In this document: in pieces, positions 51,923 to 60,439 of the stretch | How positions within the stretch are numbered: the first letter of the stretch is position 1 | Layout: each line of letters opens with the position of its first letter | NCBI GenBank assembly: GCA_041652575.1 | Contig: JBAZHC010000008.1 | Span: forward strand, 1 to 64,000 | DNA length: 64,000 bases | DNA from: Phycisphaerae bacterium | Lineage (GTDB): Bacteria > Planctomycetota > Phycisphaerae > Sedimentisphaerales > UBA12454 | Reading direction: 5' to 3' | Made by a program: the position numbers and the translations under genes | The notes under the pieces: generated by a model | Databases searched by the model: none | What the model was told of the DNA's origin: nothing | Seen by the model: the letters and a program-made list of their open reading frames with translations, nothing else

Positions 51923-54022
51923 ATGACGCGAATTACACTTTTCCTGAGCATCATTGTACTTTTTACAAATAACATCTTTGGAGATGTCGAATATAAAAAA
52001 TCCTCGTTTATCGTAAGCTCGCCGTATTTAAAACAACCCCTCTTAATAGGCAATGAAAAGTTTCCAATATGCTTAGAGACTAAACAGGGGAAATTCTATC
52101 TGAAAGATATGCCGGTAACTATGTTCAGCTCGGCGGACGGTTTCACCGCAGACTGGTCATTTGAGGGCGGGAAAAAAATAACAGTTAATTTCGCGAAAGA
52201 ATATGATTCGTATCGAATAGACCTGAAAGCGGCTGGTTTTAAGGATATCGTTCAATGGGGCTTTTCAATCGATGCCGCCGGCGATGAATATTTTACCGGT
52301 CTTATGGAGCGCGTTGTTGACGGCGCCCAGAAGCTTTCGTGGGAACCGGGGATAAAAGAAGCTATGAACCTTCGGGGACAGTATATCACAATGATAGTCA
52401 AGCCGACCGTTTCACTATATTGTCCATTCTATATATCGTCACGAAACTACAGCCTGTTTGTCGAAGGAACATGGCCGGGCACTTATGATTTCTGCAAATC
52501 AGAGCCTGGTCTTGTACTAATCAGCTTCGAGGGACCAAATATATCGATGATTCTTAACACGGCTGATAATCCCGCTGAACTGGTAAAGGCACATTCACTT
52601 TATGTGGGGCCGACAATACTTCCGCCAAAATGGATATTCAGGCCCTGGCGGTGGAGAGATAATCATACCAACAGGGAAACCTATTATGACGGCACTAAAG
52701 TTACCGCTCCTTATAACAGCGAAGTGGTTGAAGATATACTGATGATGAAGGCATTTGATATTCCGATGAGCATATACTGGGTCGACAGGCCCTGGGCTAT
52801 CGGGCCGGATGGATACAGCGATTTTGAATGGGACCCGAACCGGCTCCCGAACGCACCGGAAATGATTAAGTGGCTGGACAGCAAAAACATCAACTTCGTA
52901 TTGTGGATTGGGCCGTGGGTTATGGGAGATATGGCAAAAGAGGCTGTTGAAAAAGGTTTTGATGCTAAAGGACAACTTAGCGAGCCTCGCGATAAACTGG
53001 TTCGCGTGCTTATCGATTTTACAAATCCCGCGGCAGTAAAATGGTGGCAGGAGAAAGGCATCGCGAAAGTTCTTAACCAGGGCGTAAAGGGATTCAAACT
53101 TGACCGAGCCGAACAACTCGTGCCGAACGATTATGAAAATAAGGGTTTTGACGGCAGGACATCGAGAGAATACCACAATGATTATCCGGTTATGTACACA
53201 AAGGCCACCCACGACATCTGCAAGGAGATATGTGGAAACGACTTCGTAGCAATGCCGCGAGCCGGTTATACCAACAGCAGCCGATATGCCGTGTTCTGGG
53301 GCGGCGACATCGGGGCCGGCACCAAAGACAAAAAAACCGTACCGGAAGCGCTTCGAGCCGCAATTATAGCTTTGCAGAAATCCGCTATAATCGGATTCCC
53401 TATATGGGGGTCGGATACGGGCGGATATACCAAAATCAGCGACCATGAAGTGACGGCAAGATGGCTGGGGTTCAGTTGTTTTTGTCCAATAATGGAAGTG
53501 GGACCGATGGAAGACAAAGGGCTGTGGGATCTTATAGAGGAGCCGCACTACGATAAACAACTTATCGCGATATGGAGACTCTATTCGAAAATTCATGAAG
53601 AACTTGCTGATTATTCATTCAGGCTCGCGAAAGCAGCGGCCCGAAAAGGTATGCCAATGGCAAGGCCGCTTTTCCTGGCTTATCCCGACCAGCCGCAGGC
53701 ATGGAACGACTGGCAGACATATATGTACGGGCCGGATATTCTTGTCTCGGCTATCTGGGAAAAGGGGAAAACGCAGCATACGTTATATCTGCCCGCAGGC
53801 GAAAAATGGGTCGATGCGTGGGATAAGAATAAAATCTATACCGGCGGTCAAAGTATTACTGTAGATGCCCCGCTTTATAAGATGCCGATCTTTATACGCC
53901 AGGGTTCCGCAATTAATATGGGCGACCTTAATGCTCTTTATAAAGAGTCACTTAAGATTGCCGCAAAAAAACCTAACCTTAAGAAACTGCAAAAAGCTGA
54001 GTTTTCTAAAAAGAAAAAATAG
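51923..54022 (+). CDS. secreted GH31 family glycoside hydrolase
   Basis: A retaining alpha-glycosidase of 699 residues, possibly an alpha-xylosidase, alpha-galactosidase or alpha-glucosidase acting on pectin side chains. Signal peptide (ITLFLSIIVLFTNNIFG), an N-terminal beta-sandwich to about 220, then the barrel. The nucleophile is Asp394 in GFKLDRAEQ and the acid/base candidate Asp498 in WGSDTGGYTK. Other text is PMSIYWVDRPWAIGPDGYSDFEWD and FWGGDIGAG. The end is Lys-rich. AAAGGA precedes the ATG; a short GCCTGCGGCAGGC palindrome is in the 5' leader (51890-51902). It follows the pectinesterase gene by 103 bp on the same strand. Confidence 0.9.
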   Translation: MTRITLFLSIIVLFTNNIFGDVEYKKSSFIVSSPYLKQPLLIGNEKFPICLETKQGKFYLKDMPVTMFSSADGFTADWSFEGGKKITVNFAKEYDSYRIDLKAAGFKDIVQWGFSIDAAGDEYFTGLMERVVDGAQKLSWEPGIKEAMNLRGQYITMIVKPTVSLYCPFYISSRNYSLFVEGTWPGTYDFCKSEPGLVLISFEGPNISMILNTADNPAELVKAHSLYVGPTILPPKWIFRPWRWRDNHTNRETYYDGTKVTAPYNSEVVEDILMMKAFDIPMSIYWVDRPWAIGPDGYSDFEWDPNRLPNAPEMIKWLDSKNINFVLWIGPWVMGDMAKEAVEKGFDAKGQLSEPRDKLVRVLIDFTNPAAVKWWQEKGIAKVLNQGVKGFKLDRAEQLVPNDYENKGFDGRTSREYHNDYPVMYTKATHDICKEICGNDFVAMPRAGYTNSSRYAVFWGGDIGAGTKDKKTVPEALRAAIIALQKSAIIGFPIWGSDTGGYTKISDHEVTARWLGFSCFCPIMEVGPMEDKGLWDLIEEPHYDKQLIAIWRLYSKIHEELADYSFRLAKAAARKGMPMARPLFLAYPDQPQAWNDWQTYMYGPDILVSAIWEKGKTQHTLYLPAGEKWVDAWDKNKIYTGGQSITVDAPLYKMPIFIRQGSAINMGDLNALYKESLKIAAKKPNLKKLQKAEFSKKKK

Positions 54023-54108
54023 CGGAGACAATTAAACCTTTTTCAGCAAACAAATATTGCCGAATTTAAGTATATATAATGAGATAAGTTATATATAAGG
54101 GGGCAAAT

Positions 54109-55068
54109 ATGAAAACGGTTCGGTCATTGGCTGTTTTATCGCTTGCCGCGGTATTCGTATGTATCATTTTATTCACAGCCTGCAAAGACACCGGGCAAAC
54201 CGCCCCAAAACCGACTTCCAGCAAGGAGAAAACAATGTATAAAAAACTTACTCCGCCAGAAGAAAGGGTAATTGTCCATAAAGGCACCGAAATGCCGTTT
54301 ACCGGCAAATATAACGACTTCTTTGAAAAAGGCCTATACACCTGCAAAAGATGCGGGTTTCCATTATTCGAATCCAATTCGAAATTCAAATCCGAATGCG
54401 GCTGGCCGAGCTTCGACGACCAAATACCCGGTGCGGTAATATCGCAGCGGGACGCTGACGGCGCACGAACGGAAAATTTATGTGCAAGCTGCGGAGCGCA
54501 TCTCGGACACGTTTTTAAAGGTGAAGGCTATACAGAAAAAAATATACGGTTCTGCATCAATTCAATCTCGATGAATTTCGTACCAAACGGTCAGAGAGCA
54601 ATCTTCGCCGGCGGCTGTTTCTGGGGAGTGGAATATCATTTCAAAAACGCACCGGGCGTTATATCCGTCACGTCAGGTTACACAGGCGGCCATACTGAAA
54701 AATCAACTTACGAACAGGTCTGCAGCGGCAAAACAGGGCACGCTGAAGCTGTTGAAATTGTTTATGATGCAAATAAAACCAACTTCGAAAATTTAGCGAA
54801 ACTATTTTTTGAGATACATGATTTTACTCAGTTAAACCGGCAGGGACCTGATGTCGGAGAACAATACCGAAGCGGAATTTATTATTTCAATGATGAACAA
54901 AAGAAAACCGCTGAGAAATTAGTTCAGATACTAAAAGAAAAAGGATATGACGTAAAAACTGAGATTGCCCCGGCAGGTACATTTTGGCCTGCCGAGCAAT
55001 ACCATCAGGATTATTATGAAAAAACCGGCAAAACGCCCTACTGCCATATATACAAAAAAATCTTTTAA
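54109..55068 (+). CDS. msrAB: MsrB-MsrA fusion methionine sulfoxide reductase, lipoprotein
   Basis: Repairs both stereoisomers of methionine sulfoxide. The 319 residues have an N-terminal lipoprotein-like signal ending at Cys25 (LFTAC). MsrB comes first (about 45-165), with zinc ligands in CKRCG and CASCG and the catalytic Cys in IRFCINS. MsrA follows (about 167-319), with its catalytic Cys in GGCFWGVEYHF and the end GKTPYCHIY. AAGGGGG precedes the first ATG. A second ATG (54235, Met43) has its own AAGGAG 6 nt upstream, which would give a signal-less cytoplasmic form. Confidence 0.95.
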   Translation: MKTVRSLAVLSLAAVFVCIILFTACKDTGQTAPKPTSSKEKTMYKKLTPPEERVIVHKGTEMPFTGKYNDFFEKGLYTCKRCGFPLFESNSKFKSECGWPSFDDQIPGAVISQRDADGARTENLCASCGAHLGHVFKGEGYTEKNIRFCINSISMNFVPNGQRAIFAGGCFWGVEYHFKNAPGVISVTSGYTGGHTEKSTYEQVCSGKTGHAEAVEIVYDANKTNFENLAKLFFEIHDFTQLNRQGPDVGEQYRSGIYYFNDEQKKTAEKLVQILKEKGYDVKTEIAPAGTFWPAEQYHQDYYEKTGKTPYCHIYKKIF

Positions 55069-55096
55069 TTCTTTACGTGCAAGAATCACAAAATTT

Positions 55097-56650
55097 TTAT
55101 TTTATTTTTTGTTTTTCAAGTTTCCATTTCCACGCGGTTGACCAATCAAGTTTGTAGATTTCCACAGGTCCATACTGCTCATTGTAAAATTCATGCACCT
55201 TAGTACCAAAATATTTGCATAAATTATCGGTAACAAGATATGAACGAAAGGCCGGCATTTTGTTCGGCAACTTATGAAGTCCTAAAGACGGACCGTTAAC
55301 CCAGGATGTTCTGATAGCATAATCGAACGATTGCGAGTAAGCCCACTGGAACGCATCCTTAAGCTTCACTTCATCATATGTCTGTAGATATGGACCGTAT
55401 ATATACCTGTCATGGCCGACCCAGAAAACAGGTTCTGCATGTACCAGAGATTTAGGTCCGACAACTTTGACCACTTCATCAACAACATAATTAAAATCGG
55501 CATTTCGCTGAAAATACAGCATAAGTATAATCGGAACCAGCGAAGAAAAAATGTATATTGATATCACAGCAGGATTAAATATGTAACGTATCCATCCAAT
55601 ATTTAAAATGTCAATTTTATTCATACGAAAAACAAACCTGACTATCAGAATGCTGAAAAAAGGCAGCACCGCAACAAGGTAACATGCCATAGCATCGACA
55701 CTCATTGGCAGCAGGCTTAATGGATAAATAATAACGATAGTCGCTGCAAGTTTGTCCTCATCAGTGGATTTCCACCAAGCCGACAGCCATGCTGCAAATA
55801 CAACTAAAGCAACAGGAATTCCAACCGGCAATCTAAGAAAACTCTTCCATCGTACCATCTCTCTTGCTAACATAGAACCGTATATAGCCCCACCATGCAT
55901 CTGCCCAAAAAAACTTACGCTTGGCTGACTGGAAGCCCAAAAAGCATAAATTGCATAAGGCAGAAAAAACAAAATAAAACCTGCCAATGCCCATAATATA
56001 AGTTTAAATAAATGCGGTTTTTCCTTCCAAATTATCCAGCTAATACTGATAGCGGCTACGATGAGTAAACCATTCGGGTGTGACAGAGAAGCAAGAGCAG
56101 CGAATATCCCAACAAAAAAAGCTGTCCATGCCCGCTGCTGACGAAAATATGAAATAAGCAGCCATAAGAAAACTAAAGCAAAAGCGACATAATATATCTC
56201 GGGGCGGCAGCGGCGAGAAGTTACCCAGAACCAGGGGTTTATAATTGTAGCCAGGCACACAAAAAAACTTTGTTTGTCTCCAAAAAAATACTCCACAACG
56301 TGATACAACGCAATTACAGCTAAAACCCCAAATAACAGTGACGGCAATCGTGAAATAACAATGCTATAGCCTGTAATTTTAAATACTCCTGCACAAATGA
56401 TGGGTAATACAACCCGAGGCTGCACAAAATAGACTTCCATCCCTCCGAAGTTGTGTATAAATGGTTGCCGTAATACACCTTTTTGGGCTAATTCGTAACC
56501 AATTGAAGCATCCCATGCCTCATCTATGTAAATTCGCGGCACAGAGTTGAGATAAAATATGCCCAGGAAAAATTGAATAAAGCATAGTGAGAAAATATGT
56601 AAGAAACGAACCCTTCCAGCAGTCAGCCTGTTTGAATAAGATGTAGCCAA
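55097..56650 (-). CDS. GT39-like polytopic glycosyltransferase
   Basis: A 517-residue integral membrane protein with about ten to twelve helices. The first extracytoplasmic loop contains PRIYIDEAWDASIGYELAQKG, resembling the acidic catalytic DE loop of dolichyl-phosphate-mannose-type and ArnT glycosyltransferases (PMT_2 type), followed by GYSIVISRLPSLLFGVLAV. The C-terminal soluble part is about 120 residues. It would transfer a polyprenyl-linked sugar outside the cytoplasmic membrane. It converges with the msr gene and is monocistronic. Confidence 0.82.
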   Translation of the reverse strand: MATSYSNRLTAGRVRFLHIFSLCFIQFFLGIFYLNSVPRIYIDEAWDASIGYELAQKGVLRQPFIHNFGGMEVYFVQPRVVLPIICAGVFKITGYSIVISRLPSLLFGVLAVIALYHVVEYFFGDKQSFFVCLATIINPWFWVTSRRCRPEIYYVAFALVFLWLLISYFRQQRAWTAFFVGIFAALASLSHPNGLLIVAAISISWIIWKEKPHLFKLILWALAGFILFFLPYAIYAFWASSQPSVSFFGQMHGGAIYGSMLAREMVRWKSFLRLPVGIPVALVVFAAWLSAWWKSTDEDKLAATIVIIYPLSLLPMSVDAMACYLVAVLPFFSILIVRFVFRMNKIDILNIGWIRYIFNPAVISIYIFSSLVPIILMLYFQRNADFNYVVDEVVKVVGPKSLVHAEPVFWVGHDRYIYGPYLQTYDEVKLKDAFQWAYSQSFDYAIRTSWVNGPSLGLHKLPNKMPAFRSYLVTDNLCKYFGTKVHEFYNEQYGPVEIYKLDWSTAWKWKLEKQKIK

Positions 56651-56841
56651 TTAAAACATCCTCTATTATTTAAAACAAAGTAATCCTTATTGCGTCTCTT
56701 TTAGAAACCAGCCAAACAACTTTGGTATTTTATCATATCTGGATAGAATTAGAAAGCTTTTTTCGATGGAAAGGCATAAGCCATAAAATGCCTTACTGTC
56801 ACCTTTATAAGAAAATATTTTAATCCTTAACCGCATTCCAA

Positions 56842-57648
56842 TTATGCACATAAAGATTTGAAAGTTTTTATTGACTGCTCGGCGGCGGTTTGAGAATCCG
56901 GCCATGGCAATGCCTCTGCAGAAAGATAGCCTTTGTAGCCAATATATTTGAGAGCATCGACAGCAGATTTTAAATCAATGTGCCCCGTTCCTGCCGGTTT
57001 GCGGTCGCTGTCAACAAAATCGACATAACCGATATATCCGGCGGCCTGTTTTATGCTCTCGGCAATATTCTTTTCCGCAATATCCATATGAAAAAGGTCT
57101 GCGAGTAGTTTTATATTATCGGCGCCTGCTTTTTTGATAATTTCAATGCCTTCCGCAAGCGTATTTATCACATCGGTGCTTAAATGGCTTAACGGTTCAA
57201 AAAGAAGCTCCACATTCCTCTGTGCAGCATATCGGCCTAATTCATTAAGACTATCAGCAAGCTCAGCCAAAATATCCCCCCTGCTATTATTGCCGATATG
57301 ACCCTGCATCGAGCCTATTTTTGCAGGGGCGTTAAAAGGTGCGCCGAAATCAATCATTCTTTTGATAAAATCAATCGCCTTTGCACGGACAGCTTTGTCC
57401 GGACTTGTCAATGTAAGATTATGCAGTGCTTTACCGGCACCTGTCGGAACGGCAGAGAGAACCAGATTGTTATCGTCGAGAAGACGTTGTAAATATTTTC
57501 CGTCAACCTCATCCGCATTCGTTACACAAAGTTCAATGCCGTCAAAACCGATTTGTTTTGCCTTAGGGATATATATTGAAAGGTCGCCCTGAAAAATGTG
57601 TGCTCCCTTTGAGGATTTGACCGTAGAAATTGTTACGCTCGATTTCAC
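56842..57648 (-). CDS. sugar phosphate isomerase/epimerase-type TIM barrel protein
   Basis: A 268-residue AP-endonuclease-2-type TIM barrel. Candidate metal ligands are Glu in LFEPLSHLS, Asp/His in DLFHMDIAE, and Glu in LSAEALPWPDS, fitting xylose-isomerase-like epimerases. The substrate is not clear. It is on the same strand as the nifS operon, 28 bp after the nifS stop, so may be its last gene. The 190 bp between this gene and the membrane glycosyltransferase show nothing I can support. Confidence 0.85.
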   Translation of the reverse strand: MKSSVTISTVKSSKGAHIFQGDLSIYIPKAKQIGFDGIELCVTNADEVDGKYLQRLLDDNNLVLSAVPTGAGKALHNLTLTSPDKAVRAKAIDFIKRMIDFGAPFNAPAKIGSMQGHIGNNSRGDILAELADSLNELGRYAAQRNVELLFEPLSHLSTDVINTLAEGIEIIKKAGADNIKLLADLFHMDIAEKNIAESIKQAAGYIGYVDFVDSDRKPAGTGHIDLKSAVDALKYIGYKGYLSAEALPWPDSQTAAEQSIKTFKSLCA

Positions 57649-57676
57649 AGATTGCCCTGTAGCCGGAATTTAGATT

Positions 57677-58840
57677 TTATTGGGAATTAACGAACGGACT
57701 GAGTTCTCTAAGGCGGTTGACAATTGCCGGCATTTTTTCAATCACAAAATCCACTTCTTCCTCGGTATTGTAGATGCTGAGGCTGAATCTAATCGAGCCG
57801 TGAGCGGCGGTAAACGGAACACCCATCGCACGCATAACGTGGCTCGGCTCAAGCGCACCAGAAGTGCAGGCAGAACCGCTGCTGGCACAGATTCCGAACT
57901 GGTTGAGCAAAAGCAAAATCGCTTCGCCTTCGATAAACTCGAAACTTATATTGGTAGTATTCGGCAGACGATTAATTTTATCGCCGTTGAGCATAGCACC
58001 TGTGCAGCTCTTTAAAAGAGCGTTTTCGAGCTTGTCGCGAAGTTTTTTAACTTTCGTATTCTCCTGCTTTATAGATTTTGCGGCAAGTTCGGCAGCTTTG
58101 CCCAGGGCAACAATACCTGCGACATTTTCAGTACCCGCTCTTCTGCTCTTTTCCTGATGGCCCCCGATCATAAAAGGCGAAATCCTTGTGCCCTTCCTGA
58201 CATAAAGAACACCGACGCCCTTGGGAGCGTGGAGCTTATGGCCGCTGAGACTAAGCAAATCGATATTGCTCTTACTAAGATTCAATGGAATCTTGCCGAT
58301 GGCCTGAACAGCATCGGTATGAAAAACAACGTCTTTCGATTTGACAATCCCAGCGATTTTATCTATTGGAAAAATCACGCCGGTTTCGTTATTTGCATAC
58401 ATTATCGTAACAATCGCGGTATCGTCATTGACCTCGGCTTTAAGCTCGTCGAGATTTATTTGCCCTTCCTTATCAACGCCGAGTTCAACCACCTTATAGC
58501 CCTGCGACTGTATCTCCCGGCAGGTCGCAAGAACGGCAGGATGCTCGACGCGGGTTGTAATAATCTTCCTCTTTTCCGGCAGAGCGGCAAGAACGCCTTT
58601 TATCGCAGCGTTGTCGCTTTCTGTGCCGCAGCTTGTGAAAATAATTTCCGAAACGTCGCAGCCAAGAAGATTTGCGATTGTTTCTCTGCTTTGGGCGATA
58701 TATTTTTCTACCTGACCGCCAAAGGTGTGCATACTCGATGGATTGCCGTAGAGGTCTGTCAAAAAAGGTTTCATTGCTTCAAAAACTTCCGGGGCGACCT
58801 TAGTCGTAGCATTGTTATCAAAATATATTACTTTCGACAT
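57677..58840 (-). CDS. nifS: cysteine desulfurase (NifS/IscS type)
   Basis: Pyridoxal-phosphate enzyme that takes sulfur from cysteine for Fe-S cluster building. The 387 residues include FDNNATTKVAPEVFEAM, HTDAVQAIGK, the cofactor Lys in SLSGHKLHAPKG, RAGTENVAGIVALG and the persulfide Cys in CASSGSACTSGALEPS. It lies 10 bp after nifU, its scaffold partner, and cysteine supply genes cysE and cysK are upstream in the same direction. Confidence 0.97.
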   Translation of the reverse strand: MSKVIYFDNNATTKVAPEVFEAMKPFLTDLYGNPSSMHTFGGQVEKYIAQSRETIANLLGCDVSEIIFTSCGTESDNAAIKGVLAALPEKRKIITTRVEHPAVLATCREIQSQGYKVVELGVDKEGQINLDELKAEVNDDTAIVTIMYANNETGVIFPIDKIAGIVKSKDVVFHTDAVQAIGKIPLNLSKSNIDLLSLSGHKLHAPKGVGVLYVRKGTRISPFMIGGHQEKSRRAGTENVAGIVALGKAAELAAKSIKQENTKVKKLRDKLENALLKSCTGAMLNGDKINRLPNTTNISFEFIEGEAILLLLNQFGICASSGSACTSGALEPSHVMRAMGVPFTAAHGSIRFSLSIYNTEEEVDFVIEKMPAIVNRLRELSPFVNSQ

Positions 58841-58850
58841 TTGTGTTTCC

Positions 58851-59699
58851 TTACACTATTTGTTCTTCTACAATAATATCTTCGCTGACAAATTCACGAA
58901 GTCTTGCTTCAACAACGTCCTTTATAGTAAATTCAGCCGTTGGGCACTGCGAACACATACCGCGGAAAGCGACGATAACCTTGCTGCCTTCGACATCGAT
59001 AAGGTCGATATCTCCGCCGTGAGTTTTAAGGAGCGGACGAACCTGTTCTGCAATCGTCCGCTGGATGAGCTGGATTTTCTGCAGATTCGTCAATTTTTTC
59101 GGATGAGTATGTGTTTCTGTGACTTTATCTTTTTTCCCGCAAATCCTGTCAATAATCTGCTGAATTTCGCCGCGGCAGGAGCCGCATCCGCCGCCGGCCT
59201 TGCAGTAATTCGTAACCTGCTCGACTGTGTCGATATCATTTTCAATAATTACTTTTTCAATTTCCTTATCTGTTACGCCGAAGCAGGTACAGACGATTTT
59301 GCCTTCGGCTTTTTTGGTCGGCTTCCCTTTTCCGGTGCGATAATTGGCAATCGCGGCATGGAGAGCTTCCATACCCATAACCGAGCAGTGCATTTTCTGT
59401 TCCGGCAGACCGCCAAGCTTGTCAACAATGTCTTTATTGGTTATTTTCTCGGCCTCGTCGAGAGTAAGACCTTTCACCATTTCAGTCATTACCGAAGATG
59501 AAGCGATTGCGCTTGCGCAGCCGAAAGTTTTAAACTTCACATCGGCGATTCTGCCGTCCTTATCGAGTTTGAAAGTCAGCTTCAGCATATCGCCGCATGC
59601 AAGAGAGCCTTCTTCTCCGACGCCGTCGGGGTTTTCAATCTCGCCGACATTTTTCGGATAAAGGAAGTACTCCATAACTTTTGGATTATAGTCCCACAT
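58851..59699 (-). CDS. nifU: Fe-S cluster scaffold NifU
   Basis: A 282-residue three-domain scaffold: an IscU-like domain (about 1-125; cysteines in GSLACGDML, KFKTFGCASA and KMHCSVMG), a central [2Fe-2S] BFD-type domain (about 130-185; CTCFGVTDKE and CKAGGGCGSCRG), and a C-terminal NfuA-like domain (about 205-275; GMCSQCPTAEFT). It works with NifS. The start codon is 6 nt from the flanking heptad array of the four-helix-bundle element, which could affect its expression. Confidence 0.97.
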   Translation of the reverse strand: MWDYNPKVMEYFLYPKNVGEIENPDGVGEEGSLACGDMLKLTFKLDKDGRIADVKFKTFGCASAIASSSVMTEMVKGLTLDEAEKITNKDIVDKLGGLPEQKMHCSVMGMEALHAAIANYRTGKGKPTKKAEGKIVCTCFGVTDKEIEKVIIENDIDTVEQVTNYCKAGGGCGSCRGEIQQIIDRICGKKDKVTETHTHPKKLTNLQKIQLIQRTIAEQVRPLLKTHGGDIDLIDVEGSKVIVAFRGMCSQCPTAEFTIKDVVEARLREFVSEDIIVEEQIV

Positions 59700-59704
59700 A
59701 TTTT

Positions 59705-59737
59705 TAGTCCTTAGTTTTGAGTTTTTAGTTTTGAGTT
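59705..59737 (+). repeat. downstream heptad array of IVP element 2
   Basis: On the plus strand the units are TAGTCCT, TAGTTTT, GAGTTTT, TAGTTTT, GAGTT. It encodes the last residues and stop of the membrane protein and ends 5 nt before the nifU start codon. Confidence 0.88.
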
Positions 59738-60031
59738 ATATACAATTACATCATCTTTTATTTTTTTACATTTTAAAATGGTGCACATTACACATACAAA
59801 AAAGAGAACACTATAAGCAATTACAAAACTTAAAACAGATTGTAAATCTGGAAATTCTTTCTTATTCCACAATGGACTCATCAATATTACAAGATTTAAA
59901 ATTATAGAAGCAATAACACTGAATAACCCTTTTGGAATACGACACAATTTAGCTATACAATAAAATAATATACCAAACAAAAGCCATACTATTGTCTGCC
60001 CCAACACTTGTGCTGCATAGGTCATCATCAT
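59711..60031 (-). CDS. small membrane protein coupled to four-helix-bundle gene
   Basis: A 106-residue protein with three or four membrane helices (VLGQTIVWLLFGILFYCIA, FSVIASIILNLVILM, LSFVIAYSVLFFVCVMCTIL). I do not recognise it. Its ATG overlaps the TAA stop of the four-helix-bundle gene (TAATG), so the two are translated together. The last residues (YNSKLKTQN) and the stop are encoded by the heptad array. It is absent from the first element, so it may be cargo. Confidence 0.7.
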   Translation of the reverse strand: MMMTYAAQVLGQTIVWLLFGILFYCIAKLCRIPKGLFSVIASIILNLVILMSPLWNKKEFPDLQSVLSFVIAYSVLFFVCVMCTILKCKKIKDDVIVYNSKLKTQN

Positions 60032-60393
60032 TAGTTTCCCATCTGCATTTTTTCATTTCCTGTTTTAACAATACTCGTTAATATTTTTATAATTTCTAAA
60101 GATTCTTTTAATAAATATTCCACACTAACATCACTGCAAATTTTGGCATCCTTAATCAGTCGTAACCAATAATTTGTTTCCCTTGCTTCTTTTGACGCTA
60201 TACACATCTTTGCATAAAAATCCCTTTGACTTTGTCCCGCCAATGCCTCTTCAACATTAGCGCCTATACTCGTCCCTGAACGCAAGAGTTGTTTCGCAAT
60301 TTCAAAATGTTTTTCGTCTTTAAGTTGCTGGCAGAACCTAAGTATACTTAACGCGAATTTATAACTTTTTTCTTTAATTATACTCTTTGCCAT
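60031..60393 (-). CDS. four-helix-bundle protein (23S rRNA intervening sequence family)
   Basis: A 120-residue helical protein of the same S23/IVP family as the gene at 22170, but divergent. The signature region is LRSGTSIGANVEEALAGQSQ, followed by DFYAKMCIASKEARETNYWL. The ATG is 7 nt inside the array edge and has no ribosome site, so translation may depend on the array RNA. The biochemical role is unknown. Confidence 0.92.
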   Translation of the reverse strand: MAKSIIKEKSYKFALSILRFCQQLKDEKHFEIAKQLLRSGTSIGANVEEALAGQSQRDFYAKMCIASKEARETNYWLRLIKDAKICSDVSVEYLLKESLEIIKILTSIVKTGNEKMQMGN

Positions 60394-60399
60394 ATCGTC

Positions 60400-60439
60400 A
60401 ACTCAAAACTTAGAACTCAAAACTCAAGACTCCGAACTC
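60400..60439 (-). repeat. upstream heptad array of IVP element 2
   Basis: On the minus strand the units are GAGTTCG, GAGTCTT, GAGTTTT, GAGTTCT, AAGTTTT, GAGTT (almost six heptads). It overlaps the end of the metY gene and supplies its last codons and stop. Confidence 0.9.

Larger units (their letters stand above)
59705..60439 (-). mobile_element. candidate IVP element 2: four-helix-bundle gene plus membrane gene between inverted heptad arrays
   Basis: A 735-bp unit with a right-hand array (60400-60439), a four-helix-bundle gene, a membrane protein gene and a left-hand array (59705-59737). The arrays are inverted copies built from 7-nt units of the GAGTTTT type; they agree at 28 of 33 aligned positions. 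It separates metY from nifU in an otherwise tight operon. The layout matches the element at 22119-22595 although the heptad sequence is different. Mobility is inferred. Confidence 0.55.

Noticed and set aside
52595..53596. 333-codon open frame opposite the GH31 gene
   Set aside because: It is antisense to a well-supported family gene, has no ribosome site and no recognisable domain. Similar long antisense frames (for example 31476-32207, 22614-23264, 58157-58876 and 11357-11917) are explained by the codon bias of the genes they oppose.
22170..60393. Diversity-generating retroelement, since its Avd protein has the same fold as the four-helix-bundle genes
   Set aside because: No reverse transcriptase, template repeat or variable repeat is visible near either gene.
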